DNA of 64,000 bases from SXRF01 sp038043465 (GCA_038043465.1 JBBTBX010000013.1:1-64000), one strand, 5' to 3'; positions 50,832 through 58,565 are shown, counted from the first letter of the stretch. Numbers and translations: made by a program. Notes: generated from the letters alone by a model not told the origin.

Positions 50832-51074
50832 TTACGCTGTCTCTACCAACAGTGTCACACGCTCGGGCAGGACTTCGGCAACGCCACCAGTTACGTGGAA
50901 TTCTTTTTTCTCGCCGCCGATTAGGTCAATTGTAATATTGCCTTCTTTTAGTGTCGATATGAAAGGCGCATGGTTTGGTAACACGCCAAATTCACCCTGC
51001 GAGCCACAAACCTGAACATAGGCAGCATCACCTTCAAACAGGATTTTTTCAGGAGTTATTAGTTGTACTTGCAT
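50832..51074 (-). CDS. atpC: ATP synthase epsilon subunit, short form
   Basis: 80 residues against about 130-140 in most bacteria. The N-terminal beta-sandwich is complete: VQLITPEKILFEGDAAYVQV, GEFGVLPNHAPFISTL, FHVTGGVAEVLPERVTLLVE. The C-terminal two-helix domain, which acts as the ATPase brake in other bacteria, is missing. The protein ends naturally after ETA. Short epsilon subunits are known in some alphaproteobacteria, which often use the zeta inhibitor instead. It is the last gene of the atp run, separated from atpD by a heptamer palindrome. Confidence 0.93.
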   Translation of the reverse strand: MQVQLITPEKILFEGDAAYVQVCGSQGEFGVLPNHAPFISTLKEGNITIDLIGGEKKEFHVTGGVAEVLPERVTLLVETA

Positions 51075-51075
51075 A

Positions 51076-51170
51076 GTGACCTCGTGTTTCGGGATTAGGG
51101 ATTAGGGCTTCGGGATTCAAAAATCGGGAAATTCCTTCCCGAAACACGAACCCCGAAACACGAATCCCGA
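51076..51170. repeat. Heptamer palindrome between atpD and atpC
   Basis: CGTGTTTCGGGATTAGGGAT...CGGGATTC on the left and TTCCCGAAACACGAACCCCG then AAACACGAATCCCGATTA on the right. The units are CGGGATT/AATCCCG types. It reaches the atpD stop codon. Confidence 0.8.
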
Positions 51171-52598
51171 TTAAGCCACTTCCGCAGCCATTTTCTTTGC
51201 TTTCGCGATAGCTTCGTCAATGCTTCCCACCATATAGAAAGCTGATTCCGGCAAGTCATCATATTTACCTTCAATGATACCTTTGAAGCCTGAAATAGTA
51301 TCAGCTAGTGAAACCAGTTTGCCTGGAGAACCAGTGAATACTTCGGCAACGTGGAATGGCTGCGACAAGAAACGCTGGATTTTGCGGGCGCGGGCAACAA
51401 CCTGTTTATCTTCTTCAGAAAGCTCGTCCATACCCAGAATCGCAATAATATCCTGCAGTGATTTGTAAGTCTGCAACACACGTTGAACTTCACGCGCAAC
51501 GTTGTAATGCTCTTCGCCAATAACTGTTGGGTCTAGTACGCGTGATGTTGAATCAAGCGGATCTACCGCCGGATAAATTCCCAGCTCGGCGATCTGGCGG
51601 GAAAGAACGGTGGTTGCGTCAAGATGCGCGAATGATGTTGCCGGAGCCGGATCGGTCAAATCGTCGGCAGGAACATAGACCGCCTGCACCGAAGTGATCG
51701 AACCTTTTTTTGTTGATGTAATGCGTTCCTGCATCTGTCCCATGTCGGTGGAAAGTGTAGGCTGATAACCTACCGCCGAAGGGATACGGCCAAGTAGCGC
51801 GGAAACTTCCGAGCCAGCCTGTGTAAAGCGGAAAATGTTATCAACGAAAAAGAGTACGTCCTGTCCTTCCTGATCGCGGAAATATTCAGCTTGGGTTAGA
51901 CCAGTGAGAGCCACACGCGCACGCGCTCCCGGAGGTTCGTTCATCTGCCCGTAAACCAGTGCCACTTTTGATTTGCTTTGATCTTCAAGGTTGATAACGC
52001 CGGATTCCATCATTTCGTGGTATAGGTCGTTACCTTCGCGGGTTCGCTCACCCACACCGGCAAACACCGAGAAACCACCATGCGCTTTAGCGATGTTATT
52101 GATAAGTTCCATGATGAGAACGGTTTTACCAACACCCGCACCGCCGAACAGACCGATTTTACCACCTTTTACATATGGCGCGAGAAGGTCGATAACTTTA
52201 ATGCCAGTAACCAGAATTTCGGTTTTGGTTGATTGCTCGCTGAAAGCAGGTGCTTGAGCGTGAATTGGCGCAGTCTGCTTGTTGCCGATTTTGCCGCGCT
52301 CGTCAATTGGCTCACCGATTACGTTCATGATGCGTCCCAGAGTTTCGCGGCCAACCGGTACGGAAATTGGCGCACCAGTATCAACCACGCCCTGACCACG
52401 GGTTAAGCCCTCGGTTGCATCCATCGCAATAGTGCGGACTTCCGATTCGCCAAGATGCTGCGCCACTTCCAGCACCAGAGTTTTATTGTTGTTCTGGGTA
52501 GTGAGAGCGTTCAAAATCGCGGGCAATTTGCCAGCGGGAAATTTTACGTCGATAACCGCACCGATTACCTGTGTGATGATACCTGAATTTGCAGCCAT
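51171..52598 (-). CDS. atpD: ATP synthase F1 beta subunit
   Basis: 475 residues (E. coli 460), fully conserved. Walker A GLFGGAGVGKTVLIMEL, VFAGVGERTREGNDLYHEM, the Walker B region DVLFFVDNIFRFTQAG, SALLGRIPSAVGYQPTLSTDMG, and the DELSEED-type loop DELSEEDKQVVARARK. It forms the catalytic hexamer with AtpA. Between it and atpG, where these two genes normally adjoin, lie three accessory genes (HepT, MntA and an S23-family protein), so its translation is no longer coupled to atpG. Confidence 0.97.
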   Translation of the reverse strand: MAANSGIITQVIGAVIDVKFPAGKLPAILNALTTQNNNKTLVLEVAQHLGESEVRTIAMDATEGLTRGQGVVDTGAPISVPVGRETLGRIMNVIGEPIDERGKIGNKQTAPIHAQAPAFSEQSTKTEILVTGIKVIDLLAPYVKGGKIGLFGGAGVGKTVLIMELINNIAKAHGGFSVFAGVGERTREGNDLYHEMMESGVINLEDQSKSKVALVYGQMNEPPGARARVALTGLTQAEYFRDQEGQDVLFFVDNIFRFTQAGSEVSALLGRIPSAVGYQPTLSTDMGQMQERITSTKKGSITSVQAVYVPADDLTDPAPATSFAHLDATTVLSRQIAELGIYPAVDPLDSTSRVLDPTVIGEEHYNVAREVQRVLQTYKSLQDIIAILGMDELSEEDKQVVARARKIQRFLSQPFHVAEVFTGSPGKLVSLADTISGFKGIIEGKYDDLPESAFYMVGSIDEAIAKAKKMAAEVA

Positions 52599-52642
52599 TT
52601 TTTTCTTCTCCTAAATTATAATCAGTAATTCTATTTTTAATT

Positions 52643-52981
52643 CTATTTCTGTTCGTCCAAAATTCCTTGTATCCAATCTTTCAAAGCTGGGATTTTATGT
52701 TCTGCTATCTCCCAAAGCGTTGTTATTTCTATTTTATCATATTCATGCGATATAATATTCCGTAAAGCAATGATGTTACTCCATGGAATATATGGATATT
52801 TATCACGAATATTTTTTGATATACCACGACATGCTTCTCCGATTATCTCAAAATATCTTTCTAGTGCTTTTTCAGCAAATTCATCACGTAATTCAGATGC
52901 TAATAACCTTTCCATTCCAGCGATTGCTTTAAGGGTATCTTCTAATTTTTCTATATCCCTCTCTTTGTCGTATCCCCTCAT
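52643..52981 (-). CDS. hepT: HepT-family (DUF86) ribonuclease toxin
   Basis: 112 residues, all-helical, with the HEPN RNase motif R74-x4-H79-x-Y81 (RNIISHEY). FEIIGEACRGISKNIRDKYP is the other conserved block of the DUF86/HepT group. HepT cleaves RNA and is silenced when its partner MntA adds AMP units to the motif tyrosine. The start overlaps the end of mntA by 4 bases (ATGA), the usual coupling. The pair lies inside the ATP synthase operon, between atpG and atpD, on the same strand. Confidence 0.9.
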   Translation of the reverse strand: MRGYDKERDIEKLEDTLKAIAGMERLLASELRDEFAEKALERYFEIIGEACRGISKNIRDKYPYIPWSNIIALRNIISHEYDKIEITTLWEIAEHKIPALKDWIQGILDEQK

Positions 52982-53271
52982 AAAGGAATAGCCTCATTTA
53001 ATATGGTATTTGCCACACGAGGACGTAAATTAGTATCTGAAACCAAATCAATCTTTGTATGTAGCATTTCCTCTAAATCATAAAGCATTCCAGCCATTTC
53101 CCAAATTGTAGAACCTTTCGGCAAGTGGCATAAAAAATCAATATCACTTTTTTCATCAGCATCGCCACGCGCAATCGAACCAAACACACGAATATTCTCC
53201 ACCCCGTGCTTTTTAGCCAGCTCTAGGATTTGTGGTTTATACTCAGTGCGAAGTTGTTCAAGGGTTATCAT
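52978..53271 (-). CDS. mntA: MntA-type nucleotidyltransferase antitoxin
   Basis: 97 residues, a minimal nucleotidyltransferase. G31-S32 and the two metal-binding aspartates D43 and D45 in FGSIARGDADEKSDIDFLCH form the GS-x10-DxD active site. VENIRVFGS before it and LHTKIDLVSDTNLRP after it are typical. MntA proteins poly-AMPylate HepT and so neutralise it. The antitoxin precedes the toxin, and the two overlap by 4 bases. It is preceded by an octamer palindrome that separates it from the S23-family gene. Confidence 0.9.
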   Translation of the reverse strand: MITLEQLRTEYKPQILELAKKHGVENIRVFGSIARGDADEKSDIDFLCHLPKGSTIWEMAGMLYDLEEMLHTKIDLVSDTNLRPRVANTILNEAIPL

Positions 53272-53289
53272 TATTTACGAATATTCCTC

Positions 53290-53327
53290 TTTTAGATGAT
53301 CAGATTATCTGATTATCAGATGATCCG
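53290..53327. repeat. GATGATCAGATTATC...GATTATCAGATGATC palindrome
   Basis: TAGATGATCAGATTATCTGA and TTATCAGATGATCCG, a dyad of ATGATCAG/ATTATCTG-type octamers, between the S23-family gene and mntA. Confidence 0.75.
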
Positions 53328-53329
53328 TG

Positions 53330-53761
53330 TTAAGTAAGTTTGTTTCGTAATTTAGCAAGCATAGAACCGACAGCTTTAAAATCATCATCCCATTTGGTAA
53401 ATTCAGTTTGGTCGATGTATTGTAAATCAGATGCGTATCTTAGCCAGATTTGTGTTTCGCAGGCGGAAGCCTCAGCAATGGTTAGAAACCGAGCGAATTC
53501 CACGCGCGAATATTTTTGTTTTATAAATCCTTCACCAATATTGGCGCAAATTGATTCGCTGGCACGGCGCAATTGATCGCCAAGTGCGTATTGTTCTATT
53601 TTAGGGAAGGCAAGAGTTTTTTGATGTACTTCCATAGAAGCATTGTATGCGCGTTTAAAAACCTCTAAATCCCAAGGGTTTCTAATTAGTTTGGACTGAG
53701 TAGAAGTTACATTTACTTCACGGATAATCGGATCATCTATTATCATATCATCGCTACTCAT
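53330..53761 (-). CDS. Four-helix-bundle protein (23S rRNA IVS/S23 family)
   Basis: 143 residues. WDLEVFKRAYNASMEVHQKTLAFP, YALGDQLRRASESICANIGEGFI and FLTIAEASACETQIWLRYA are the three conserved helices of the S23 family, small pentameric four-helix bundles also encoded in rRNA intervening sequences and near mobile DNA. Function is unknown. The first 20 residues (SSDDMIIDDPIIRE) are encoded by ATCATCTA/TTATCATA-type octamers, so the N-terminus appears to have been added by a repeat. The start overlaps the atpG stop by 4 bases, making it translationally coupled to an ATP synthase gene. Nearby mntA-hepT suggest one inserted block. Confidence 0.85.
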   Translation of the reverse strand: MSSDDMIIDDPIIREVNVTSTQSKLIRNPWDLEVFKRAYNASMEVHQKTLAFPKIEQYALGDQLRRASESICANIGEGFIKQKYSRVEFARFLTIAEASACETQIWLRYASDLQYIDQTEFTKWDDDFKAVGSMLAKLRNKLT

Positions 53762-54633
53762 ACTGCCTCCGCACCAGAAATAATTTCGATAAGTTCTTTG
53801 GTAATCGCAGCCTGACGGGTGCGGTTGTATTTGAGCGATAGCTTCTTAATCATTTCGCCCGCGTTACGAGTTGCGTTATCCATCGCCGTCATGCGCGCGC
53901 CTTGTTCGCTGGCTGCATTTTCCAACAATGAACGATATACCTGCACGCCAAGATTTTTTGGTAATAAATCGGCAAGTATTTCAGTTTCACTTGGTTCGTA
54001 TTCGTAAGGCGCGTGGTTCGTGGTTTGTGATTCGTGATTCGTGATTTCCAGAGGGATTATCTGTTGGAAGGTAACAATTTGCGAAATAGCGGATTTGAAT
54101 TTGTTATAAACCACATGGGCAACATCAAATTCGCCAGCTTCAAAGCGGGTTGTAAGCTCGTCAGAAATTTCTTTTGCATCGCTATATGCGATTTTTTTCT
54201 TAGGAAGTTCTGTCTTGTATATAATAAGAGAGCTAAATTCATAATATAGCTGCTCATAGCCTTTACGCCCGACACAAAGAAGTTTTACTTTGTTGCCCTG
54301 TCCTTGCAGTTCGCGGACTTTGCGGCGCACGGCGCGCACTATCGTACTGTTAAAACCACCGCATAGACCACGATCCGAGGTAGCTACCACAATTAATTGC
54401 GTGTCACTTTTACCTGTTCCAGAAAGTAGCTTGGGCGCGTCTGCCCCAGCATTTATAGAGCTGGCAAGAGAAGAAAGTAACTTTTCCATTCCTTCAGCGT
54501 AAGGACGCGCAGCCTCGGCTTGCTCACGCGCACGGCGCAGCTTTGCCGCCGCCACCATCTTCATGGCTTTGGTGATTTTCTGTGTCGATTTTACCGATTT
54601 TATACGGTTCTTAAGGTCTTTTAAACTAGGCAT
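53758..54633 (-). CDS. atpG: ATP synthase F1 gamma subunit with a short repeat insertion
   Basis: 291 residues (E. coli 287). The N-terminal helix PSLKDLKNRIKSVKSTQKITKAMKMVAAAKL and the C-terminal helix EQGARMTAMDNATRNAGEMIKKLSLKYNRTRQA form the rotor shaft. VATSDRGLCGGFNSTIVR is also conserved. About twelve residues at 197-208 (ITNHESQTTNHA, bases 54010-54045) are encoded by the heptamers CGTGGTT, TGTGATT, CGTGATT found in intergenic repeats, an in-frame insertion in the globular part. Upstream DUF2283 and downstream S23 genes abut or overlap it. Confidence 0.95.
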   Translation of the reverse strand: MPSLKDLKNRIKSVKSTQKITKAMKMVAAAKLRRAREQAEAARPYAEGMEKLLSSLASSINAGADAPKLLSGTGKSDTQLIVVATSDRGLCGGFNSTIVRAVRRKVRELQGQGNKVKLLCVGRKGYEQLYYEFSSLIIYKTELPKKKIAYSDAKEISDELTTRFEAGEFDVAHVVYNKFKSAISQIVTFQQIIPLEITNHESQTTNHAPYEYEPSETEILADLLPKNLGVQVYRSLLENAASEQGARMTAMDNATRNAGEMIKKLSLKYNRTRQAAITKELIEIISGAEAV

Positions 54634-54848
54634 TACAGAGTTATTTCCTGTTGTGTCTTTTGGTTTTTATAAATAATCTTTTTTCCAATTTGGTCATTTG
54701 CATTCATAAGCTCAATTCCAAGAACCGAGCCATCTGTTGCTATATCGATATTTACATCATTTATAGTAATGGTTTCCTTTATTTTCATTTTTTTCTTTTT
54801 GAAGTAAATATATCCAATATCATTTTCCGGTTCATGGGTTATGTACAT
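54633..54848 (-). CDS. DUF2283-type small protein
   Basis: 71 residues. YITHEPENDIGYIYFKKK is the opening, then VNIDIATDGSVLGIELMNAND, the typical DUF2283 core (a D-x-x-G-x-V-x-G-I-E-L strand). Genes for this family often neighbour DUF4258 genes and are suspected antitoxin partners. Here a DUF4258-like gene lies 12 bases upstream. The last base of the stop codon overlaps the first base of atpG. Together the pair interrupts atpA-atpG. Confidence 0.75.
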   Translation of the reverse strand: MYITHEPENDIGYIYFKKKKMKIKETITINDVNIDIATDGSVLGIELMNANDQIGKKIIYKNQKTQQEITL

Positions 54849-54860
54849 AGATATATTCTC

Positions 54861-55253
54861 TCAAAAAAATTTAGTTATTACAGTTACAACATACCAGCCA
54901 TAATCTTTAGGAGCAGCGATAACCTCTAGTTTTTTATACCTAAAGTAACGCTCATTCCAGTAATCATTATAAGAAAAAGTTTTTTCAAATTTAACTCTCT
55001 CTTTTTTTGCTGGAAATTTTCTGCCTTCAAATACGGTTTTTATAATCTCCTGATAGTTAGCCCCTCTTTGTTTAGCTCTTTCTTTTGCATGATTACCAAT
55101 AACGACTTCTACATTTTTATTCTCAACATTATAATCAAAAACTCCACCAGCCACCACATTATCTGGATTAATAGAGCTATTTGCCAGTACTACATTATTG
55201 CAAAAAGCAATATATAATATGAAACAAATAACTAAATGAAATAAGCTACGCAA
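54861..55253 (-). CDS. DUF4258-like protein with a signal peptide
   Basis: 130 residues. The first 25 form a Sec-type signal peptide (SLFHLVICFILYIAFCNNVVLA). After a spacer, VEVVIGNHAKERAKQRGANYQEIIKTVFEGRKFPAK matches the DUF4258 pattern (H-A-x-x-R-x-x-x-R), and YRYKKLEVIAAPKDYGWYVVTVITKF gives the later strands. DUF4258 resembles RelE/BrnT-like folds and pairs with DUF2283, but the export signal is odd for an intracellular toxin and may indicate a secreted form. The start overlaps the end of atpA by 8 bases. Confidence 0.75.
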   Translation of the reverse strand: MRSLFHLVICFILYIAFCNNVVLANSSINPDNVVAGGVFDYNVENKNVEVVIGNHAKERAKQRGANYQEIIKTVFEGRKFPAKKERVKFEKTFSYNDYWNERYFRYKKLEVIAAPKDYGWYVVTVITKFF

Positions 55254-56775
55254 ACCTTTTTACCAGTTGTTCAATCACGTTTTTCAGTTTTGCTTCATTC
55301 TCTGGAGAAAGTGCTGATTTTGCAGTAATATCATCAAGGATATCTTTCTGGGTGTTACGCAGTTCCAGAAGCAATGCCTGCTCGAATTTGCCAACGTCAC
55401 GAGTGCTGATTTTATCGAGATGCCCTTTCACGCCGGCATAAATTACGCAAACCTGCTCAGCAGTGGAAAGCGGTGAATATTGTGGTTGTTTTAGAAGCTC
55501 GGTGAGGCGTTGACCGCGTGCCAAAAGTTTTTGTGTTGCAGGGTCTAAATCCGAGCCGAACTGCGCGAAAGATTCCATTTCGCGATATTGCGCGAGTTCA
55601 AGCTTAATTGAACCAGCAACTTGTTTCATCGCTTTAATCTGCGCCGCTGAACCTACGCGTGATACGGATAAACCAACGTTTACCGCCGGACGCACGCCTT
55701 TATAAAACAGGTCGGTTTCAAGGAAAATCTGCCCGTCAGTAATTGAGATTACGTTGGTTGGAATATAAGCGGAAACGTCACCAGCCTGAGTTTCAATAAT
55801 AGGCAGGGCGGTCATTGAGCCAGCACCTTGCGCATCCGACATTTTCGCGGAACGCTCCAACAGGCGGGAGTGAATGTAAAATACGTCACCCGGATAAGCT
55901 TCACGACCAGGAGGACGGCGAAGGAGCAATGACATCTGGCGGTAAGCCACGGCCTGTTTGGACAAATCATCATAAATGATGAGGGCGTGCATGCCGTTAT
56001 CGCGGAAATATTCACCCATCGCCGAGCCAGTGTAAGGCGCGAGGAATTGCAGCGGAGCAGGCTCAGAAGCAGTTGCGGCAACCACGATGGTGTAAGCCAG
56101 CGCGCCAGTTTCTTCGAGTTTTTTAACTACCTGCGCTACGGTTGAGCGTTTTTGCCCGATGCAAACATAAATGCAATATAGTTTTTTGCTTTCGTCGGTA
56201 CCGGAATTGATGGCTTTCTGGTTGAGGATTGCGTCAACGGCGATTGCGGTTTTACCAGTCTGGCGGTCACCAATGATAAGCTCGCGCTGCCCGCGACCGA
56301 TTGGAATCAAAGTATCAATAGCTTTGATACCAGTCGACATCGGCTCATGCACTGACTTACGGGCGATAATCCCCGGAGCTTTAACTTCCACGCGAGAGCG
56401 AGTGACGTTGGTCAGTGGCCCTTTGCCGTCAATCGGGTTGCCCAGACCGTCAACCACGCGACCAAGCAAACCCTTGCCAACCGGAGTATCCATAATGGTT
56501 GCGGTGCGTTTTACAATGTCACCTTCTTTTACTGTTCTATCATCGCCAAAAATAACTACGCCGACATTGTCAGAAGCAAGGTTCAGAGCCATGCCCTTGA
56601 TGCCGCCGTTAAATTCCACCATTTCACCAGCCTGAACATTTTCGAGGCCATAAACAGTCGCGATACCGTCACCAACGGCAACAACCTGACCAGTTTCAGA
56701 GAGTTCAGCAGATGCGCTGAATTCGGTGATTTGCTTTTTAAGAATGTCCGAAATTTCAGACGGGCGGATGTTCAT
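55246..56775 (-). CDS. atpA: ATP synthase F1 alpha subunit
   Basis: 509 residues (E. coli 513), highly conserved. N-terminal IRPSEISDILKKQI, GDGIATVYGLENVQAGEMVEF, Walker A region GDRQTGKTAIAVDAI, HALIIYDDLSKQAVAYRQ, RRPPGREAYPGDVFY and the catalytic-site Arg region VGLSVSRVGSAAQIKAMK are intact. It forms the alpha3beta3 hexamer. It follows atpH with the octamer palindrome between them and is followed by the inserted DUF4258/DUF2283 pair instead of directly by atpG. Confidence 0.97.
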   Translation of the reverse strand: MNIRPSEISDILKKQITEFSASAELSETGQVVAVGDGIATVYGLENVQAGEMVEFNGGIKGMALNLASDNVGVVIFGDDRTVKEGDIVKRTATIMDTPVGKGLLGRVVDGLGNPIDGKGPLTNVTRSRVEVKAPGIIARKSVHEPMSTGIKAIDTLIPIGRGQRELIIGDRQTGKTAIAVDAILNQKAINSGTDESKKLYCIYVCIGQKRSTVAQVVKKLEETGALAYTIVVAATASEPAPLQFLAPYTGSAMGEYFRDNGMHALIIYDDLSKQAVAYRQMSLLLRRPPGREAYPGDVFYIHSRLLERSAKMSDAQGAGSMTALPIIETQAGDVSAYIPTNVISITDGQIFLETDLFYKGVRPAVNVGLSVSRVGSAAQIKAMKQVAGSIKLELAQYREMESFAQFGSDLDPATQKLLARGQRLTELLKQPQYSPLSTAEQVCVIYAGVKGHLDKISTRDVGKFEQALLLELRNTQKDILDDITAKSALSPENEAKLKNVIEQLVKRFA

Positions 56776-56799
56776 GTTTTTACTCCATTTGTTTATTTT

Positions 56800-56841
56800 A
56801 ATTATTGGATGATCCGATAATCAGATCATCGGATTATCCAG
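56800..56841. repeat. Octamer palindrome between atpH and atpA
   Basis: ATTGGATGATCCGATAATCA followed by GATCATCGGATTATCCAG: four 8-base units forming a dyad. Same family as 31413 and 53290. It takes up almost the whole intergenic space. Confidence 0.8.
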
Positions 56842-56843
56842 TT

Positions 56844-57395
56844 TTATGCCACTTTCAGCTCCTGCTGCAAGCGGTTTAATTTACCAGCCAGAGAGCCATC
56901 AAGCTGCAGACTGCCGACATTTATAATAGTTCCACCAAGTATTGCTGGGTCTTCGCGCACGCTCAGGTTGATTTTTTTGCCCACTGCTTTGCTGAGTGAC
57001 TGCGCCACTGACGCCGATTCTTTTTCTGAGATTTTCTGCGCCACCACCAGCTCGGCAGACAGTTCTCCACGAACATTTGCAGATTTTTCCAGAAATATAG
57101 TAATCATTTCCGGGAGAAGATTCAGGCGTTTGTGATGGGCAAGCAGGGCGATAAACCTTGCGGTAAGCTCGCTTACACCGATTTTCTGCATTAAAACCAT
57201 GGCAATTTTGCCTTGCGCCTCGCGGGTGAGCAGCGGATTATGCAAAAAATCCTGAAAATCAGAGTTTTCCTTGATAAGTTCAGCAATCGTAAGCAGGTCT
57301 TTTTCGACACTGGAAACGTTATTATCCGCCACTGCCACGTCGAACACAGCACTAACGTAGCGTTCGGAAATTTTTCTAGAACCAGAGTTTTTCAC
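56844..57395 (-). CDS. atpH: ATP synthase F1 delta subunit
   Basis: 183 residues (E. coli 177). ERYVSAVFDVAVADNNV, the six-helix N-terminal domain with FLHNPLLTREAQGKI, RFIALLAHHKRLNLLPEMI, and the C-terminal VREDPAILGGTIINVGSLQLDGSLAGKLNRLQ are all typical of OSCP/delta. It links F1 to the peripheral stalk. First gene of the run atpH-atpA-atpG-atpD-atpC. The F0 genes are elsewhere, as in most alphaproteobacteria. Confidence 0.95.
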   Translation of the reverse strand: MKNSGSRKISERYVSAVFDVAVADNNVSSVEKDLLTIAELIKENSDFQDFLHNPLLTREAQGKIAMVLMQKIGVSELTARFIALLAHHKRLNLLPEMITIFLEKSANVRGELSAELVVAQKISEKESASVAQSLSKAVGKKINLSVREDPAILGGTIINVGSLQLDGSLAGKLNRLQQELKVA

Positions 57396-57485
57396 ATCTA
57401 CACTTCAAAATAAGTTATCAATTTGATTTTTCGGTGCAGAAACTAGGCAATTATGTTTAGAAAGGCAACAAGAAAATGCAGATTT

Positions 57486-57818
57486 CTAATTCACTGAATT
57501 ATGGACAAATTTATGAATAATGCTGGCAGCTAGAGTTTGGTAGGGTAATCCTTCGGCTGAAGCTTTAAGCTTCAGGCGCAGCAGGTCATCATCAGAAATA
57601 CGGATATTAAGCCGCGCATTCTTCCGTGAAAAATTCTTTGCAGCTTCGACAGCTTCTTTTATTAATTTCTTCTGATTAGGCAATGGCTTAAGCTTGCCTT
57701 GTTCAAAAGCTTCGAGAGTTGCTATCTCATCTTCATCCAGCTTATATTTCTTTGCCCATTCTGCCATTGAAGAAGTAGGCACTTTTTTAGCTGATGGCTT
57801 ATTTTTTTTCATATCCAT
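57486..57818 (-). CDS. Antitoxin with MetJ/Arc-like C-terminus (BrnA/CopG type)
   Basis: 110 residues. A charged, probably flexible N-terminal half (KKYKLDEDEIATLEAFEQGK is the toxin-facing part) precedes NARLNIRISDDDLLRLKLKASAEGLPYQTLAASIIHKF, a clear ribbon-helix-helix DNA-binding domain of the CopG/BrnA kind. It overlaps the end of the upstream toxin gene by 20 bases on the same strand (toxin first), the standard BrnTA arrangement. It would neutralise BrnT and repress the promoter. It lies upstream of atpH on the same strand, about 90 bases away. Confidence 0.82.
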   Translation of the reverse strand: MDMKKNKPSAKKVPTSSMAEWAKKYKLDEDEIATLEAFEQGKLKPLPNQKKLIKEAVEAAKNFSRKNARLNIRISDDDLLRLKLKASAEGLPYQTLAASIIHKFVHNSVN

Positions 57819-58095
57819 TTTCCTTTAGCCATTTTTTAGTTGCCTTTCTGCTTGGATAACAGGTTATTAGACGAATATTATGCTCCCTTTTCAGATAAGG
57901 GACTAACCATACATAATTTTCTATATCAATTACATATATACCCTGCTCACCATATCTTAGTTTATTATGGTGGTCAGTTGAAAATAATAACTTGCCAGCC
58001 TCAATCAGCGTTATTATTTCTTCAAAGCCAACCCCGCGCTGCTTTCTGAGCCACGCGCTTTTCGCCACATCAAACTCAAAATTGATTTCATTCAT
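57799..58095 (-). CDS. brnT: BrnT-family toxin (DUF497)
   Basis: 98 residues from the ATG at 58095. An in-frame start ten codons earlier (58125) adds MPKCTHCGTN, which is not part of the family. NEINFEFDVAKSAWLRKQRGVGFEEI is the characteristic BrnT/DUF497 opening, followed by DHHNKLRYGEQGIYVIDIENYVWLVPYL and the strand RLITCYPSRKATKKW that carries the basic residues of this RelE-like RNase fold. It would cleave RNA when its antitoxin is lost. The toxin precedes and overlaps the ribbon-helix-helix antitoxin gene. It is somewhat divergent from Brucella BrnT. Confidence 0.85.
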   Translation of the reverse strand: MNEINFEFDVAKSAWLRKQRGVGFEEIITLIEAGKLLFSTDHHNKLRYGEQGIYVIDIENYVWLVPYLKREHNIRLITCYPSRKATKKWLKENGYEKK

Positions 58096-58176
58096 ATTTG
58101 TACCACAATGTGTGCATTTTGGCAACCATATTTTTAGGTAATATTCTCCAGAAAGGCAAGCAATAATTTATGGTAT

Positions 58177-58320
58177 GAGACCTCTGCATAATGCGTCATT
58201 GCGACTGCGAGCGTAGCGTGGCAGGAAGCAATCCATCTTTCTATGATGCTTAATTTTACTGGATTGCCACGTCGGCTTCGCCTCCTCGCAATGACGAAAA
58301 ACGCATTATGCAGAGGTCTC
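58177..58320. repeat. 144-bp palindromic element with GAGACCTCTGCATAATGCGT ends
   Basis: Second complete copy of the 23196-23328 element: outer inverted repeat, inner GTCATTGCGA...CTCGCAATGAC hairpin and the central CTTTCTATGATGCTTAATTT. It lies in a gene-free stretch between brnT and the priA fragment. Confidence 0.85.
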
Positions 58321-58326
58321 GGTATT

Positions 58327-58429
58327 GTTATCCCCGCGCAACCTTGCTTGGAAGAATTGGCGGGGATCTAGGGTACAAACTAATTAGGAGCTTTTGGCTC
58401 TAGATCCCCGCGCAAGGCGGGGATGACGG
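58327..58429. repeat. GTTATCCCCGC...GCGGGGATGACG repeat
   Basis: Member of the GTCATCCC/GATCCCCGC family, abutting the duplicated priA end. Confidence 0.8.
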
Positions 58430-58514
58430 GCTACAAAAAGCTCTGCGGGTCGATGTCCAGTTTTATCCGCACTGAGGAGGGGGGCTTTTACCCCTTCTAC
58501 CCAGTTTCGCATCA
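58423..58514 (-). pseudogene. Decayed duplicate of the priA 3' end
   Basis: Bases 58423-58514 match 59223-59313 at more than nine positions in ten, from the GATGACGGGCTAC edge through the codons for NWVEGVKAP and LDIDPQSFL of PriA. A sixth G in the run near 58480 (five in priA) shifts the frame and creates an early stop, so this copy encodes nothing. The two copies flank the gene at 58566-59126, as though that gene arrived together with a duplication of the priA end. Confidence 0.8.
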
Positions 58515-58565
58515 CCAATCAGATTTTCCTCAATTCATCAGCACTAATTTGATAGGTAGCCATTT

